Below, piece after piece: positions 8,582 through 18,207 of a stretch of DNA of 64,000 nucleotides. The number at the start of each line of letters is the position of its first letter. Position 1 is the stretch's first letter. Both the position numbers and the translations under genes were made by a program. The notes below the pieces were generated by a model. That model saw only the letters and a program-made list of their open reading frames with translations. It was not told where the DNA came from and searched no databases. The stretch covers positions 6,971-70,970 of the forward strand of contig JAZULS010000046.1 of NCBI GenBank assembly GCA_045603205.1. The letters are read 5' to 3'. Source of the DNA: RUG11130 sp045603205. GTDB taxonomy: Bacteria > Bacillota > Clostridia > Oscillospirales > CAG-272.

Positions 8582-10188
8582 TGATGACAAACAAAACTAA
8601 GGTACTCATTGAGAATATAATCGTACCTCACCGACAAGGTGTCAGTGGTCCTGATGCAGACCGTTTTGCCTGCGACTCTGCCGCTAAGCGTGTCAAAAAG
8701 CTTCTGGGAATTTCTCCCGAAAAGCTTTTCGTTCACAGAAAGTCTATCGATGCTCGCCGCAAGAAGGACATAAAGCTTGTTTATTCCATCTGCGCCGAAG
8801 TACCACTTTCCGCCCATAAGGTCAGTCATAAGGCGGCAGGCGAAGTAAAGCTTTATTCGGAGGCTAACTTCTCCGTTGAACAGGGAACGGAAGCTTTAAA
8901 GGCCCGTCCCGTTATCGTGGGATTTGGACCTGCGGGAATGTTCTGCGCTCTTGCTCTTGCTGAGAGAGGATACCGTCCGGTGGTTTATGAAAGAGGCGCA
9001 TCCGTTGAAGACAGAGTTGCCGCCGTTGAAGGTTTTGTCTCCTCAGGCGTGCTTGACGTGAACTCAAACATTCAGTTTGGCGCGGGAGGCGCAGGCACCT
9101 TTTCTGACGGAAAGCTCACCACCCGTATAAACGATCCTCTTTGCTCCTACGTTCTGTCTAAGCTTGTGGAACTTGGCGCTCCCGAGGATATTCTCACCAA
9201 GGCAAAACCCCATATCGGCACCGACGTGCTCAGAGAGGTGGTTGCGAGAGCTGACGCGAGGATCAGAAAGCTTGGCGGCGAGATATACTACAACAGCAAA
9301 GTAAGTATTGATGGTACTACAGCGACCATCAGAGGTGAAAATCTGCCTTACGGTGCTCTTGTACTTGCCCTTGGACATAGCGCGAGAGACACTTACGAAG
9401 AACTTCTTTCCTCAGGTTATCTTATCGAAGCAAAGCCTTACTCGGTGGGTGTCAGAATCGAGCATCTCCAGAGGGATCTTGACTTTGCCATGCACGGAGA
9501 CTTTGCAGGTGACGTAACTCTCGGTCCCGCGGAATATAACGTCTCCTATCGTGAGGGTGACCGTGGGGTCTATTCCTTCTGTATGTGTCCCGGAGGCGAA
9601 GTTGTCGGTGCTGCCAGCGAAGAAGGCGGCGTTGTTACCAACGGTATGAGCCGCCGCTTGAGAGACGGAGACAACGCCAACGCGGCACTTGCCGTATCCG
9701 TTAAGACCTCCGATTACGGTAACACTCCGCGTCTTGCAATAGACTTTCAGCGAAGCCTTGAGAGACGTGCCTTTGCCGCAGGTGGAAACAACTACGCCGC
9801 GCCTCTTCAGACGGTGGGTGATTTTCTTGCAGGGAAGAGAGGTACTTCTCCCGATAAAATCAAGCCGACCTATATGAACGGCAAATATACCCTTTGCGAC
9901 CTTAATACGGTTCTCCCGAGCTTCGTTTGTGAAATGCTTAAGGCGGGACTTATCAAATTCGGTCAGAAAATAAACGGGTTTGACCGTGCTGACGTACCAA
10001 TGACGGGTGTTGAGACACGTACCTCTGCTCCGGTACGTATAATGAGGGGAGAGACTTTTACGGCAGTCTCCAAAGATCTTGTTTATCCTTGCGGAGAGGG
10101 TGCGGGGTATGCCGGCGGAATCATGAGTGCCGCTATCGACGGACTGAGAGTTGCCCGAGCTATCATTGAAAGATTCAAAGCAAATTAA
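8581..10188 (+). CDS. FAD-dependent protein (COG2509-type dehydrogenase)
   Basis: A 535-residue flavoprotein. Residues about 1-95 form a basic N-terminal domain typical of this family. The FAD-binding GFGPAGMFCALALAERG motif is at about 117-133, and FGAGGAGTFSDGKLTTR follows near 160. The C-terminal flavin motif is CGEGAGYAGGIMSAAIDG. These proteins are conserved in bacteria but their reaction is not established, so I assign none. It overlaps cdaR by one base. In many Firmicutes glmM follows cdaR, so this position is unusual. It is the last gene before a 92-bp gap. Confidence 0.88.
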   Translation: MMTNKTKVLIENIIVPHRQGVSGPDADRFACDSAAKRVKKLLGISPEKLFVHRKSIDARRKKDIKLVYSICAEVPLSAHKVSHKAAGEVKLYSEANFSVEQGTEALKARPVIVGFGPAGMFCALALAERGYRPVVYERGASVEDRVAAVEGFVSSGVLDVNSNIQFGAGGAGTFSDGKLTTRINDPLCSYVLSKLVELGAPEDILTKAKPHIGTDVLREVVARADARIRKLGGEIYYNSKVSIDGTTATIRGENLPYGALVLALGHSARDTYEELLSSGYLIEAKPYSVGVRIEHLQRDLDFAMHGDFAGDVTLGPAEYNVSYREGDRGVYSFCMCPGGEVVGAASEEGGVVTNGMSRRLRDGDNANAALAVSVKTSDYGNTPRLAIDFQRSLERRAFAAGGNNYAAPLQTVGDFLAGKRGTSPDKIKPTYMNGKYTLCDLNTVLPSFVCEMLKAGLIKFGQKINGFDRADVPMTGVETRTSAPVRIMRGETFTAVSKDLVYPCGEGAGYAGGIMSAAIDGLRVARAIIERFKAN

Positions 10189-10280
10189 CTTAAATATTTC
10201 CTTTGATTTCTGCAAATAATTTTTTAATGAATATCGTTTTATCCATTTTTGTACAGCTTTAGGCTGAGTGGAGATATGTT

Positions 10281-10733
10281 ATGAAGAAAACGGCAGAAGT
10301 GCTGAGTGTTGACGGGAATCTTGCCCGTATAAAAGTCAAAAGATCGGATATGTGTGAGGGATGCAGTGCCCGTGAAGGAGACTGTTCCTGCTCCCACGCA
10401 TCTCTTTTGGGGGCTGACAAAACTTTAGTCACCACCGCACGAAACGATGCCTTGGCTTCTGTCGGAGATAAAGTTGAGGTTGAGACTTCCGACAGCCGCG
10501 TTCTTGGATACGCTGTGCTTGTTTTCATCCTTCCTCTTATTGTTTGTGCCCTGACTTACGGGGTGATTTTGAAGTGTTTTAACAACGGTGCCGTGTCTTT
10601 AATATCGGCAGTTATCGCTTTTATTCTGACTTTTGTCGTTATCGGCGTATATGAACGTCACCACAGAAAAAGCGTTGACGTGGTCATAACCCGAATCATA
10701 GTGCAGGGAGACGGCACCGACTTGAATTCGTAA
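10281..10733 (+). CDS. SoxR-reducing system/RseC family membrane protein
   Basis: A 150-residue protein. The N-terminal half has four closely spaced cysteines (CEGCSAREGDCSCS, residues about 25-38). Two membrane helices follow, roughly 75-95 and 105-122, with a cytoplasmic C-terminus. This matches the RseC/MucC family (in E. coli RseC is part of the SoxR reduction complex). In Clostridia, members often accompany Rnf electron-transport genes, but none are in this window. The start has GGAG upstream. It precedes recJ by 26 bp. Confidence 0.82.
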   Translation: MKKTAEVLSVDGNLARIKVKRSDMCEGCSAREGDCSCSHASLLGADKTLVTTARNDALASVGDKVEVETSDSRVLGYAVLVFILPLIVCALTYGVILKCFNNGAVSLISAVIAFILTFVVIGVYERHHRKSVDVVITRIIVQGDGTDLNS

Positions 10734-10759
10734 AATTTAAAAGACTGGATATAGATTTA

Positions 10760-12946
10760 ATGTATTATCGTAAACTTCCAAGGTGGGTAGTGAGCGACAA
10801 GTCCACGGCAAGAGAAGCAGAAGTTGCGGCTATTGCTGAGGAACTGTCGATATCATTACCCACGGCAAAACTCCTCTTTAACAGGGGATGCAAAAGTCCC
10901 GATGAGGCAAGAAAGTTCATCGGTAAGGAAGAAGAACACCTTTACGATCCTTTCCTGATGAAGGATATGGAACCTGCGGCTCATCGCGTGTGTGATGCTG
11001 TAACGGCAGGGGAAAAGATCGTTATTTACGGCGACTATGACGTAGACGGTGTCACTTCTGTTTCCTCACTCTATCTTTACCTGCGTTCTTTGGGCGCTGA
11101 TGTCAGCTATCACATTCCCTGCAGAATGACTGAAGGCTATGGTATGTCCTCTGCCGTGATCGACAAGCTTGCCGCCGACGGTTGTACACTCATCATAACC
11201 GTTGACACAGGAATAACTGCCATTGACGAGATAGATCACGCAGCTGAGATCGGAATCGACGTGGTTATTACCGACCATCACGAGTGCCATGAGGTACTTC
11301 CGAGAGCTCTTGCTATCGTAAATCCCTGCCGTCACGACTGTACATATCCTTTTAAGGAACTTGCAGGAGTCGGGGTGGTTTTCAAGCTTATCTGTGCTAT
11401 CGAACAAACGCTTAATCCGGAGGATCCTCTGGCAGTGTGCGTCAGAAGAATTGCAAGAGAGTATTGCGACCTTGTTGCCCTCGGTACCATCGCCGACGTT
11501 ATGCCCGTTGTAGATGAGAACAGACTTATCGTCAGCTACGGTCTTTCTCTCATAGAGCAGGGAACAAGACCTGCCATCACCGAGCTTATCAACGCGTCGG
11601 GATCTGAATCGAAGTATAACACCAAGAAAAAGATAACCGCCGCATTCGTTGGGTTCACTCTTGCTCCCCGTATCAACGCCGCAGGAAGAATCAAAGATGC
11701 GGCGACAGCGGTTGAACTGCTTATCTCCGACGACACCGACAGAGCCCAAAAGTTTGCAAAAGAGCTCTGTGCCATAAATAAACAGCGTCAGCAGATAGAA
11801 AACAGTATTACCGAAGAGGCTTATGCAAAGATTTCTGCCGAGCACGACTTTGAAAATGACAGAGTCATCGTTCTTGACGACGAGAACTGGCACCACGGCA
11901 TAATCGGTATCGTTTCTTCGCGAATTACCGAAAAATATTCGCTTCCGTCCATTCTTGTCTCCTTCGACGGCAAGAATTCCGCAGAGTTCAGCCCTGAGGA
12001 CTCCGGAAAGGGTTCGGGAAGAAGCGTAAAGGGCATAAATCTCGTAGAAGCGCTTTCCCACTGCTCCGATCTTCTTGAAAAGTACGGCGGTCACGAGCTT
12101 GCGGCTGGTCTTACCGTTAAGCGCGGGAACCTTTCCGCCTTCAAACGCAAAATTAACGAGTTCGCAAGGGAATACGCCGACAGCGAATACGGTGACGTAG
12201 TGGTTGAGGCTGAATGTCTGCTGGATGAAAGTGACATCACTATGCGCCTTGCAAGCGAGCTTTATTACCTTGAGCCTTTCGGTACAGCTAACCCTGTTCC
12301 CGTTTTCCGTACTGACGAGCTTTATGTCAGCGAGGTCATTCCCATTGCCGGAGGCAAGCACATCAAGCTGATCCTCCGTCGCGAAAATATGATAATCACG
12401 GCGATGTGCTTCAGACGTACCCTTGAGGAACTTGATATTTACCCAGGAGACGTGGTTGACGTGCTTTATAACCTTGACATTAACGAGTTCCAGGGAACAA
12501 GGACACTCCAGATGATAGTCAAGGATATAAGACTTACAAAAAGAGTACTTGACACGGAGATCGCAGAGCACGAGCTTTTTGACACTCTCTTTTCGGGAGT
12601 CAGACCCGAAAGCCTCAATGATCCCCATGAGATTAACGCTATCATCCCCACCAGGGAGGATTTTGGCGCCGTGTATAACGTGCTGAAAAGGGAACTGAGG
12701 GTTGAGCACGAGGTGTTCAGTATGCGTGCCCTTGCTCATCTTATGAAGTCCTGCGGATATATTATCCCTTACGTTAAGCTCAAGTTTATAATTATGATAT
12801 TCCGCGAGCTTAATCTTTTGGGTGTTGAAGAACTTGACGCCGAGAGGGAAATATACGCTTTCAAGTACATATACGTTAAGAACAAAACGAGCCTTGACCG
12901 CTCGAATATCTTAAAGAAGCTTAAAAGTGAGCTTCGCCTTCTCTGA
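10760..12946 (+). CDS. recJ: Single-stranded-DNA-specific exonuclease RecJ
   Basis: A 5'-3' ssDNA exonuclease in recombination and mismatch or base-excision repair. The 728-residue protein has the DHH phosphoesterase core: GDYDVDGVTS near residues 91-100, VITVDTGITA-type motif III, and VVITDHHECHE near 170. The DHHA1 domain includes LVSFDG and KYGGHELAAG. An OB-fold-like segment follows (about 440-580), then a roughly 150-residue C-terminal extension of the kind found on Firmicutes RecJ. The Shine-Dalgarno is weak. A 65-bp gap containing a GTTTCGT/ACGAAAC hairpin (12978-13001) separates it from relA. Confidence 0.95.
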   Translation: MYYRKLPRWVVSDKSTAREAEVAAIAEELSISLPTAKLLFNRGCKSPDEARKFIGKEEEHLYDPFLMKDMEPAAHRVCDAVTAGEKIVIYGDYDVDGVTSVSSLYLYLRSLGADVSYHIPCRMTEGYGMSSAVIDKLAADGCTLIITVDTGITAIDEIDHAAEIGIDVVITDHHECHEVLPRALAIVNPCRHDCTYPFKELAGVGVVFKLICAIEQTLNPEDPLAVCVRRIAREYCDLVALGTIADVMPVVDENRLIVSYGLSLIEQGTRPAITELINASGSESKYNTKKKITAAFVGFTLAPRINAAGRIKDAATAVELLISDDTDRAQKFAKELCAINKQRQQIENSITEEAYAKISAEHDFENDRVIVLDDENWHHGIIGIVSSRITEKYSLPSILVSFDGKNSAEFSPEDSGKGSGRSVKGINLVEALSHCSDLLEKYGGHELAAGLTVKRGNLSAFKRKINEFAREYADSEYGDVVVEAECLLDESDITMRLASELYYLEPFGTANPVPVFRTDELYVSEVIPIAGGKHIKLILRRENMIITAMCFRRTLEELDIYPGDVVDVLYNLDINEFQGTRTLQMIVKDIRLTKRVLDTEIAEHELFDTLFSGVRPESLNDPHEINAIIPTREDFGAVYNVLKRELRVEHEVFSMRALAHLMKSCGYIIPYVKLKFIIMIFRELNLLGVEELDAEREIYAFKYIYVKNKTSLDRSNILKKLKSELRLL

Positions 12947-13011
12947 TAGGAGAATACGGCAAAACTTATACTTAGATGTTTCGTTTTAGATAAGACGAAA
13001 CGGAGGCAGGT

Positions 13012-15252
13012 ATGAACGACACTAATGCAAGCATAGGCAATATGGCTTCTTCCGGCGTGAAGATAGACGCGCTTCTCGAAAGAATAAAGTCAAGCGGAAG
13101 AAACTATGATATTGCCAAGATAAATAAAGCTTTTGAGTATGCAGATTCCCTCCATTGCGGACAGATGCGTAAAAGCGGCGACCCTTATATTGTTCACCCC
13201 ATCGCCGTAGCAGAGACCGCATTGTCTCTGGGCCTTGATACGGACTCCATCTGCGCCGCTTTCCTTCATGATACCGTAGAGGACTGCGGAGAGAAAACGA
13301 GCCTTGGAGAGATTAAGAAGATGTTCGGAGACGACGTTGCCATGCTGGTTGACGGTCTGACCAAGATCAAGGAGATCAACATCATCGACAAGGAAGAAGC
13401 TCATATCGAAAATATCCGTAAGATGCTTCTTGCCATGTCCAAGGACATCCGCGTAATTTTCATCAAGCTTTGCGACAGACTCCATAATATGCGTACCTTA
13501 GACGCAAAATCCGAGGGCAAGAGACGAATGACCGCTCTTGAAACGATGCACGTTTACGCGCCTCTTGCACACCGTCTCGGTATGCAGAGAATGAAGCAGG
13601 AGCTTGAAAACTTAGCTCTCAAACACCTTGACCCCATCGGCCACGAAGAGGTATCAGAGGACATCAAGAGAAAGTACGGTCAGAACGTAAACTTTATCGA
13701 GAATACTCAGAACTACGTCTCCGAAAAGCTGAATGAATATAACATCAACTACACCCTTGAAGGCAGAGTCAAGACCGTATACTCAATCTATCGCAAAATG
13801 TTCAATCAGAACAAAACTTTCGACGAGATCTACGACTTCTACGCTATTCGAATCATCGTTGATACCGAGCTTGAGTGTTACACCGCCCTCGGAATCATAC
13901 ACGAGCTATTCAAGAGCGTCCCCGGAAGATTTAAGGATTATATCTCCACTCCTAAGCTTAACATGTACCAGTCTCTCCATACCACGGTAATCGGACGTGA
14001 CGGTATCCCCTTCGAGGTTCAGATCAGAACCCGCGAGATGCACCACGTTGCCGAATACGGTGTGGCGGCTCACTGGAAATACAAGTCAGGAGAGCGCAGT
14101 AAAGAGGACATGGATAAAAAGCTTGAGTGGGTCGCAAAGCTTATCGAAGTTGAGGACGGAGTTATGGATTCAGAAGAATTCCTCCATGCCTTCAAGATCG
14201 ACATTTTCCATGATGAAACCTTTGTGTTTACCCCCAAGGGAGACGTTATCGCCCTTCCTCAGGGTTCAACCATCATCGACTTTGCCTACGCTATTCACTC
14301 AGCGGTAGGTAACAAAATGATCGGTGCTACCATCAACGGTACTATCGCCCCCATTGACCGCGTTCCCGAAACGGGAGACATCGTTGAGATCATCACGTCT
14401 CAGGCAGCCAAGGGACCCAGCCGCGACTGGCTGAAGATCGTTCACACGGGTGAAGCGAGAAACAAGATCAGACAGTGGTTCAAGAAAGAGAAGAGAAGCG
14501 AGAATATTCTCGTAGGTCGTGCTGAGATAGATCGCGAGTTTGCAAAGTTCAGAGGCAAGCCCACCGAGCAGCAGAAGCTTGAGGTGATCGCCAACATCGC
14601 TAAGAGGATCGGTATGCAGGAACCCGACGATATGCTGAACGCTATCGGCTACGGCGGACTTACCGTATCAAAGATATCGTCAAGACTCAAGGATGAGTAC
14701 GAACGTCTCTTTAAGCCCGAGGAGGAGCCTATCACCGAGCCCGAGCAGATCAAAACTGCTAAAACCGGCAGGATCCGTTCAAACAACGGAATTGTGGTTG
14801 ACGGTGAGTACGGCTGTGCCGTTAAATTCGCGAGATGCTGTAATCCTCTCCCCGGAGACGAGATCATTGGCTTCATAACCCGCGGTTACGGTATTTCCAT
14901 TCACAAGAAATCCTGTAAGAATATTACAAACGGAATGAAGAATCAGGAGTTTGCAGACAGACTTGTGGGCGCTGAGTGGGACCACGATGCGGTAAAGCAG
15001 AACGAGGGAGGTCTCTTCGAGGCTGTTATTCAGATCTTTGCAGAAAACCACATCACCCTCCTTGCAGACATCACTACTGCTCTTGCGGAGATGAAGGTAA
15101 CGCTGCTTTCCATCAACACTCAGAAGAGTGCTTCGGGAGAGATCATCATCAATCTCACCGTGGGATGCAAGAACAGCGAACATTGCAACTCCATCGTTTC
15201 AAGGCTGAGAGGACTCAGCCATATCAACAGTATTTCAAGAGGAGTCGGCTGA
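13012..15252 (+). CDS. relA: Bifunctional (p)ppGpp synthetase/hydrolase (Rel/SpoT)
   Basis: Controls the stringent response by making and degrading (p)ppGpp. The 746-residue protein has all domains in order. The HD hydrolase has His62, HD 86-87 and ED 90-91. The synthetase contains RFKDYIS near residue 305 (the RxKD loop of bifunctional enzymes) and EVQIRTREMHHVAEYG. TGS lies at about 410-470 and a Cys-rich zinc-finger motif (FARCCNPLPGD) near 605. The C-terminal ACT domain is at about 670-746. Both active sites look intact. GGAGGC gives a good start. The relA-dtd order is conserved in many Firmicutes. Confidence 0.96.
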   Translation: MNDTNASIGNMASSGVKIDALLERIKSSGRNYDIAKINKAFEYADSLHCGQMRKSGDPYIVHPIAVAETALSLGLDTDSICAAFLHDTVEDCGEKTSLGEIKKMFGDDVAMLVDGLTKIKEINIIDKEEAHIENIRKMLLAMSKDIRVIFIKLCDRLHNMRTLDAKSEGKRRMTALETMHVYAPLAHRLGMQRMKQELENLALKHLDPIGHEEVSEDIKRKYGQNVNFIENTQNYVSEKLNEYNINYTLEGRVKTVYSIYRKMFNQNKTFDEIYDFYAIRIIVDTELECYTALGIIHELFKSVPGRFKDYISTPKLNMYQSLHTTVIGRDGIPFEVQIRTREMHHVAEYGVAAHWKYKSGERSKEDMDKKLEWVAKLIEVEDGVMDSEEFLHAFKIDIFHDETFVFTPKGDVIALPQGSTIIDFAYAIHSAVGNKMIGATINGTIAPIDRVPETGDIVEIITSQAAKGPSRDWLKIVHTGEARNKIRQWFKKEKRSENILVGRAEIDREFAKFRGKPTEQQKLEVIANIAKRIGMQEPDDMLNAIGYGGLTVSKISSRLKDEYERLFKPEEEPITEPEQIKTAKTGRIRSNNGIVVDGEYGCAVKFARCCNPLPGDEIIGFITRGYGISIHKKSCKNITNGMKNQEFADRLVGAEWDHDAVKQNEGGLFEAVIQIFAENHITLLADITTALAEMKVTLLSINTQKSASGEIIINLTVGCKNSEHCNSIVSRLRGLSHINSISRGVG

Positions 15253-15270
15253 TACAGTCATTTTGAACTT

Positions 15271-15726
15271 ATGATCATAGTTTTACAGCGGGTTCTTGAG
15301 TCTTCCGTAAAGATAGACGGAGAGGCCGTAGCTAACGGAAAAGCAGGACTTTTACTGCTTGCAGGAGTCGAAAAGGGCGACGACAGGACGGACGCGGAGC
15401 TTCTTGCCGAAAAGATACTGAAAATACGCGTATTCGAGGATGAAAACGGAAAGATGAACTATTCCGTTACTGACGTAGGCGGAGACGTTGTCATCGTGCC
15501 GAATTTCACTCTCCTTGCTGCTTACCGAAAGGGAAATCGTCCCGATTACACCAACAGCGAGTCTCCCGACGCCGCAAAAGAGCTTTTTGAGTATTTCTGC
15601 GGATATATGGCAGACAGGATCCATACGGAATGCGGCGTGTTCGGTGCGGATATGAAGGTTTCTCTCTGTAACGACGGCCCCGTAACTATTTGTATGGACA
15701 GCCGAGTTTTGAAAAAAGAACGCTGA
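15271..15726 (+). CDS. dtd: D-aminoacyl-tRNA deacylase
   Basis: Removes D-amino acids mis-attached to tRNA. The 151-residue length and the start MIIVLQRVLESSVKIDG fit the DTD family. The C-terminal NDGPVTI motif carries the cross-subunit Gly-Pro that gives chiral rejection. The usual SQFTL active-site motif reads PNFTL here (VPNFTLLAAYRKGNRPDYT), so the Ser-Gln pair is changed, which is worth noting but not an inactivating frameshift. It lies 18 bp downstream of relA, a standard arrangement, and 26 bp before hemZ. Confidence 0.9.
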   Translation: MIIVLQRVLESSVKIDGEAVANGKAGLLLLAGVEKGDDRTDAELLAEKILKIRVFEDENGKMNYSVTDVGGDVVIVPNFTLLAAYRKGNRPDYTNSESPDAAKELFEYFCGYMADRIHTECGVFGADMKVSLCNDGPVTICMDSRVLKKER

Positions 15727-15752
15727 AGCCCACGTAGAGGTGAAATACTTAG

Positions 15753-17240
15753 ATGAAGCTAATCATTAACGGCAATATCAAGCCTTACTATATACAAATG
15801 CTTGCAATGCTGTTCTATCCCGGCGAAAAGTTCCCCGATGGAGCCGAGGCAGAGTCTGAACAGCGACTGGCAAACGTCTTCGTCGAGGAGAGGGAGGACG
15901 GAGTTTTCTCCAGAGTCTCGGTAAAAGACGGCGAGGATTTGGAAGAAGGCGAAACGTTCCTTACTTACGGTTTGCTTGACCGTGACAAAACAATAAAATT
16001 TGCCGTAGGCGGTGCTTTTCTCGATGCCTGCGAAAAACTGACGGGACATGCTCCGCCGTGGGGAATGCTGACGGGTGTCAGACCTGCAAAACTTGCTCTT
16101 GAGCTTTTAGATAAAGGTGTTCGCGGAGACGACGCGGTAAAATTCTTCACCGACGTGTATCGCACCACCCTGGGTAAAGCAAAGCTTGCGGTAAAGACAG
16201 CGGAAGCCTCAGAGCGAATCGTCACACCCGATAGATTTCGTGAGATCAGCGTATACATCGCCATCCCCTTCTGTCCCACCCGTTGTACCTACTGCAGCTT
16301 CGTTTCATATACCTCACCAAAGCTGCTCAGCATGATCCCTGAGTACCTTGCGGTGCTTCTCAAGGACGTCAAACGCACCTTTGAGCTAGCTCGCGAACTT
16401 GGACTGCGGGTTGCCAGCGTATACATCGGCGGGGGGACACCTACCGTCCTTGATGAGCCTCAGTTGAAGCTCCTTTTGGAGTGCGTTTCAAGCTATAACG
16501 ATGGCTTTGACGAGTTCACCTTAGAAGCCGGCAGACCGGATACCATAACCGACGAAAAGCTCCGCCTTGCTAAGGAGTACGGCGTCACAAGGATCAGCGT
16601 AAACACCCAGACCCTCAACGAAGAGGTGCTCAGAAACATCGGAAGAGCCCATTCTGCAGATGATTTCTTCACAGCTTACGAAAAGGCACTGAAGATGGGC
16701 ATCCGCGACATAAATGTAGACCTTATTGCAGGCCTTCCCGGAGACACTTACGAAAGTTTTTGTGATTCCGTCGATAGGGTAGTTGCCCTTGATCCTACAA
16801 ATATCACCGTTCACTCCTTCAGCGTGAAGAAATCCGCCGAAATGAAAACGGGAGGCCATGACGTGTTCGACCGAGACGGTTTCGTGGCGGTACGAAGCGT
16901 TGACTATTCTCAGGACAAGCTGTTTGACGCAGGTTATATTCCTTATTATATGTACCGTCAGAAGAATACAGTAGGAAACCTTGAAAACGTTGGCTACTCA
17001 AAGATCGGTCACGAGGGACTCTACAACATCTTCATGATGGACGAGATACATACCATCCTTTCCTGCGGTGCTTCCGCCGTGACTAAGATAATTTCAAATG
17101 ACAACGAAGGAAAGCTTGATATAAAACGTATTTTTGAGCCAAAATATCCGTATGAATATCTAAGGCTTCGTGAAAGTGAAGAGTATGCCGTGGAAAAGAA
17201 GAATACTGAAAATCTTCTGCGAAGCGTATACTTGAAATAA
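15753..17240 (+). CDS. hemZ: Radical-SAM coproporphyrinogen dehydrogenase-like protein HemZ
   Basis: The 495-residue HemN/HemZ-type radical SAM enzyme has an N-terminal HemZ-specific domain (about 1-165). The 4Fe-4S motif CPTRCTYCSF lies near residues 174-183, followed by GGGTPTVL and NVDLIAGLPGDTYESF. HemZ is described as an oxygen-independent coproporphyrinogen III dehydrogenase, but no haem genes are nearby, and many clostridial members may have another role. The spacing of 24 bp to the next gene suggests co-transcription. Confidence 0.9.
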   Translation: MKLIINGNIKPYYIQMLAMLFYPGEKFPDGAEAESEQRLANVFVEEREDGVFSRVSVKDGEDLEEGETFLTYGLLDRDKTIKFAVGGAFLDACEKLTGHAPPWGMLTGVRPAKLALELLDKGVRGDDAVKFFTDVYRTTLGKAKLAVKTAEASERIVTPDRFREISVYIAIPFCPTRCTYCSFVSYTSPKLLSMIPEYLAVLLKDVKRTFELARELGLRVASVYIGGGTPTVLDEPQLKLLLECVSSYNDGFDEFTLEAGRPDTITDEKLRLAKEYGVTRISVNTQTLNEEVLRNIGRAHSADDFFTAYEKALKMGIRDINVDLIAGLPGDTYESFCDSVDRVVALDPTNITVHSFSVKKSAEMKTGGHDVFDRDGFVAVRSVDYSQDKLFDAGYIPYYMYRQKNTVGNLENVGYSKIGHEGLYNIFMMDEIHTILSCGASAVTKIISNDNEGKLDIKRIFEPKYPYEYLRLRESEEYAVEKKNTENLLRSVYLK

Positions 17241-17264
17241 ACGGCCTTTTACTATTACGGAGGC

Positions 17265-18176
17265 ATGGTAACCGATATGAAACTAATTTGCAAAGAAATT
17301 AACTCAAAAGAAGAAGCAAAGCGCTTTATAATGCTTTGCGAAGAAGAATTTGATGCAAAACTCCGTTTAGCTTCAAGAGAAGCAATTTCGAGAGGAAATA
17401 AAATAATAACTCTGTCGGGCCCCACCTGCTCGGGTAAGACTACCACGGCGTCCCTGCTGGTAGAGGAGATCGAGTCCTCGGGACATAACGCCGTCGTTAT
17501 CTCAATAGACGACTTTTACCGCGACAATCTGCGAGTGGGCATTTCGAAGGGAAGAGACGTAGACTTCGACTCCGTAAAGACCATCGATCTTGAGTATTTC
17601 AAGATTTTTGCCGAGGATCTCCTTGCAGAAAAGACAGTTAAAATTCCCATCTTTGACTTCAAAACGGGTGTCAGAGCGGGGTATCGTGAGTATACACCAA
17701 AGCCGGAGGATATTATCATCTTCGAGGGTATACAGGCGGTATATCCTGAGATAACTTCGATCCTCGGAGAAAAATACACCAGTATATTCATCTGTGTCAC
17801 AGACGAGGTGATCTTCAACGGCATCTATTTCTCCCCCCATGAAATCAGGCTTCTGAGACGTCTGGTCCGCGACGGAAAATTCCGAAACACCCATACCGAA
17901 GATACCCTCAGATATTGGCATTCCGTGAGAGCAAACGAGGAAGCAAATATTTTCCCTAATGCGGGAAACTCTCACTTTTACATTGATTCCTTTTTGCCAT
18001 ACGAGCTGTGTATTATTGCAGGATTCGCTCTTCCTCAGCTTTTGGAGGTTCCCGAAGACTCTCCCGAGGCAGAGACGGCAAAAAGTCTTGCTTTGAGACT
18101 TAGTAAGATCAACTGCAGTTGTTACGACAGCGCGGATATCCCTCAAGACTCTATGTATCGAGAGTTTATCGGATAA
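17265..18176 (+). CDS. Uridine kinase-like nucleoside kinase
   Basis: A P-loop kinase of the uridine kinase/phosphoribulokinase superfamily. Walker A is GPTCSGKTTTASLL near residue 52, followed by VVISIDDFYRDNL and IIFEGIQAVYP. At about 300 residues it is much shorter than the roughly 550-residue clostridial nucleoside kinases that carry an N-terminal TGS/threonyl-tRNA-synthetase-like region; only a short helical N-terminus remains. The start is uncertain. ATG 17265 sits one base after GGAGG (17259-17263), too close. The in-frame ATG 17277, 13 bases away, would give MKLICKEINSKEE and may be the true start. Confidence 0.82.
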   Translation: MVTDMKLICKEINSKEEAKRFIMLCEEEFDAKLRLASREAISRGNKIITLSGPTCSGKTTTASLLVEEIESSGHNAVVISIDDFYRDNLRVGISKGRDVDFDSVKTIDLEYFKIFAEDLLAEKTVKIPIFDFKTGVRAGYREYTPKPEDIIIFEGIQAVYPEITSILGEKYTSIFICVTDEVIFNGIYFSPHEIRLLRRLVRDGKFRNTHTEDTLRYWHSVRANEEANIFPNAGNSHFYIDSFLPYELCIIAGFALPQLLEVPEDSPEAETAKSLALRLSKINCSCYDSADIPQDSMYREFIG

Positions 18177-18207
18177 AAAACCAAACAGATTTTGATTGGA
18201 GACTGTA

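Noticed and set aside
11066..12739. A 557-codon minus-strand open frame
   Set aside because: It lies fully inside recJ on the other strand, has a Cys/Ser/Val-rich composition typical of antisense frames, and shows no recognisable domain.
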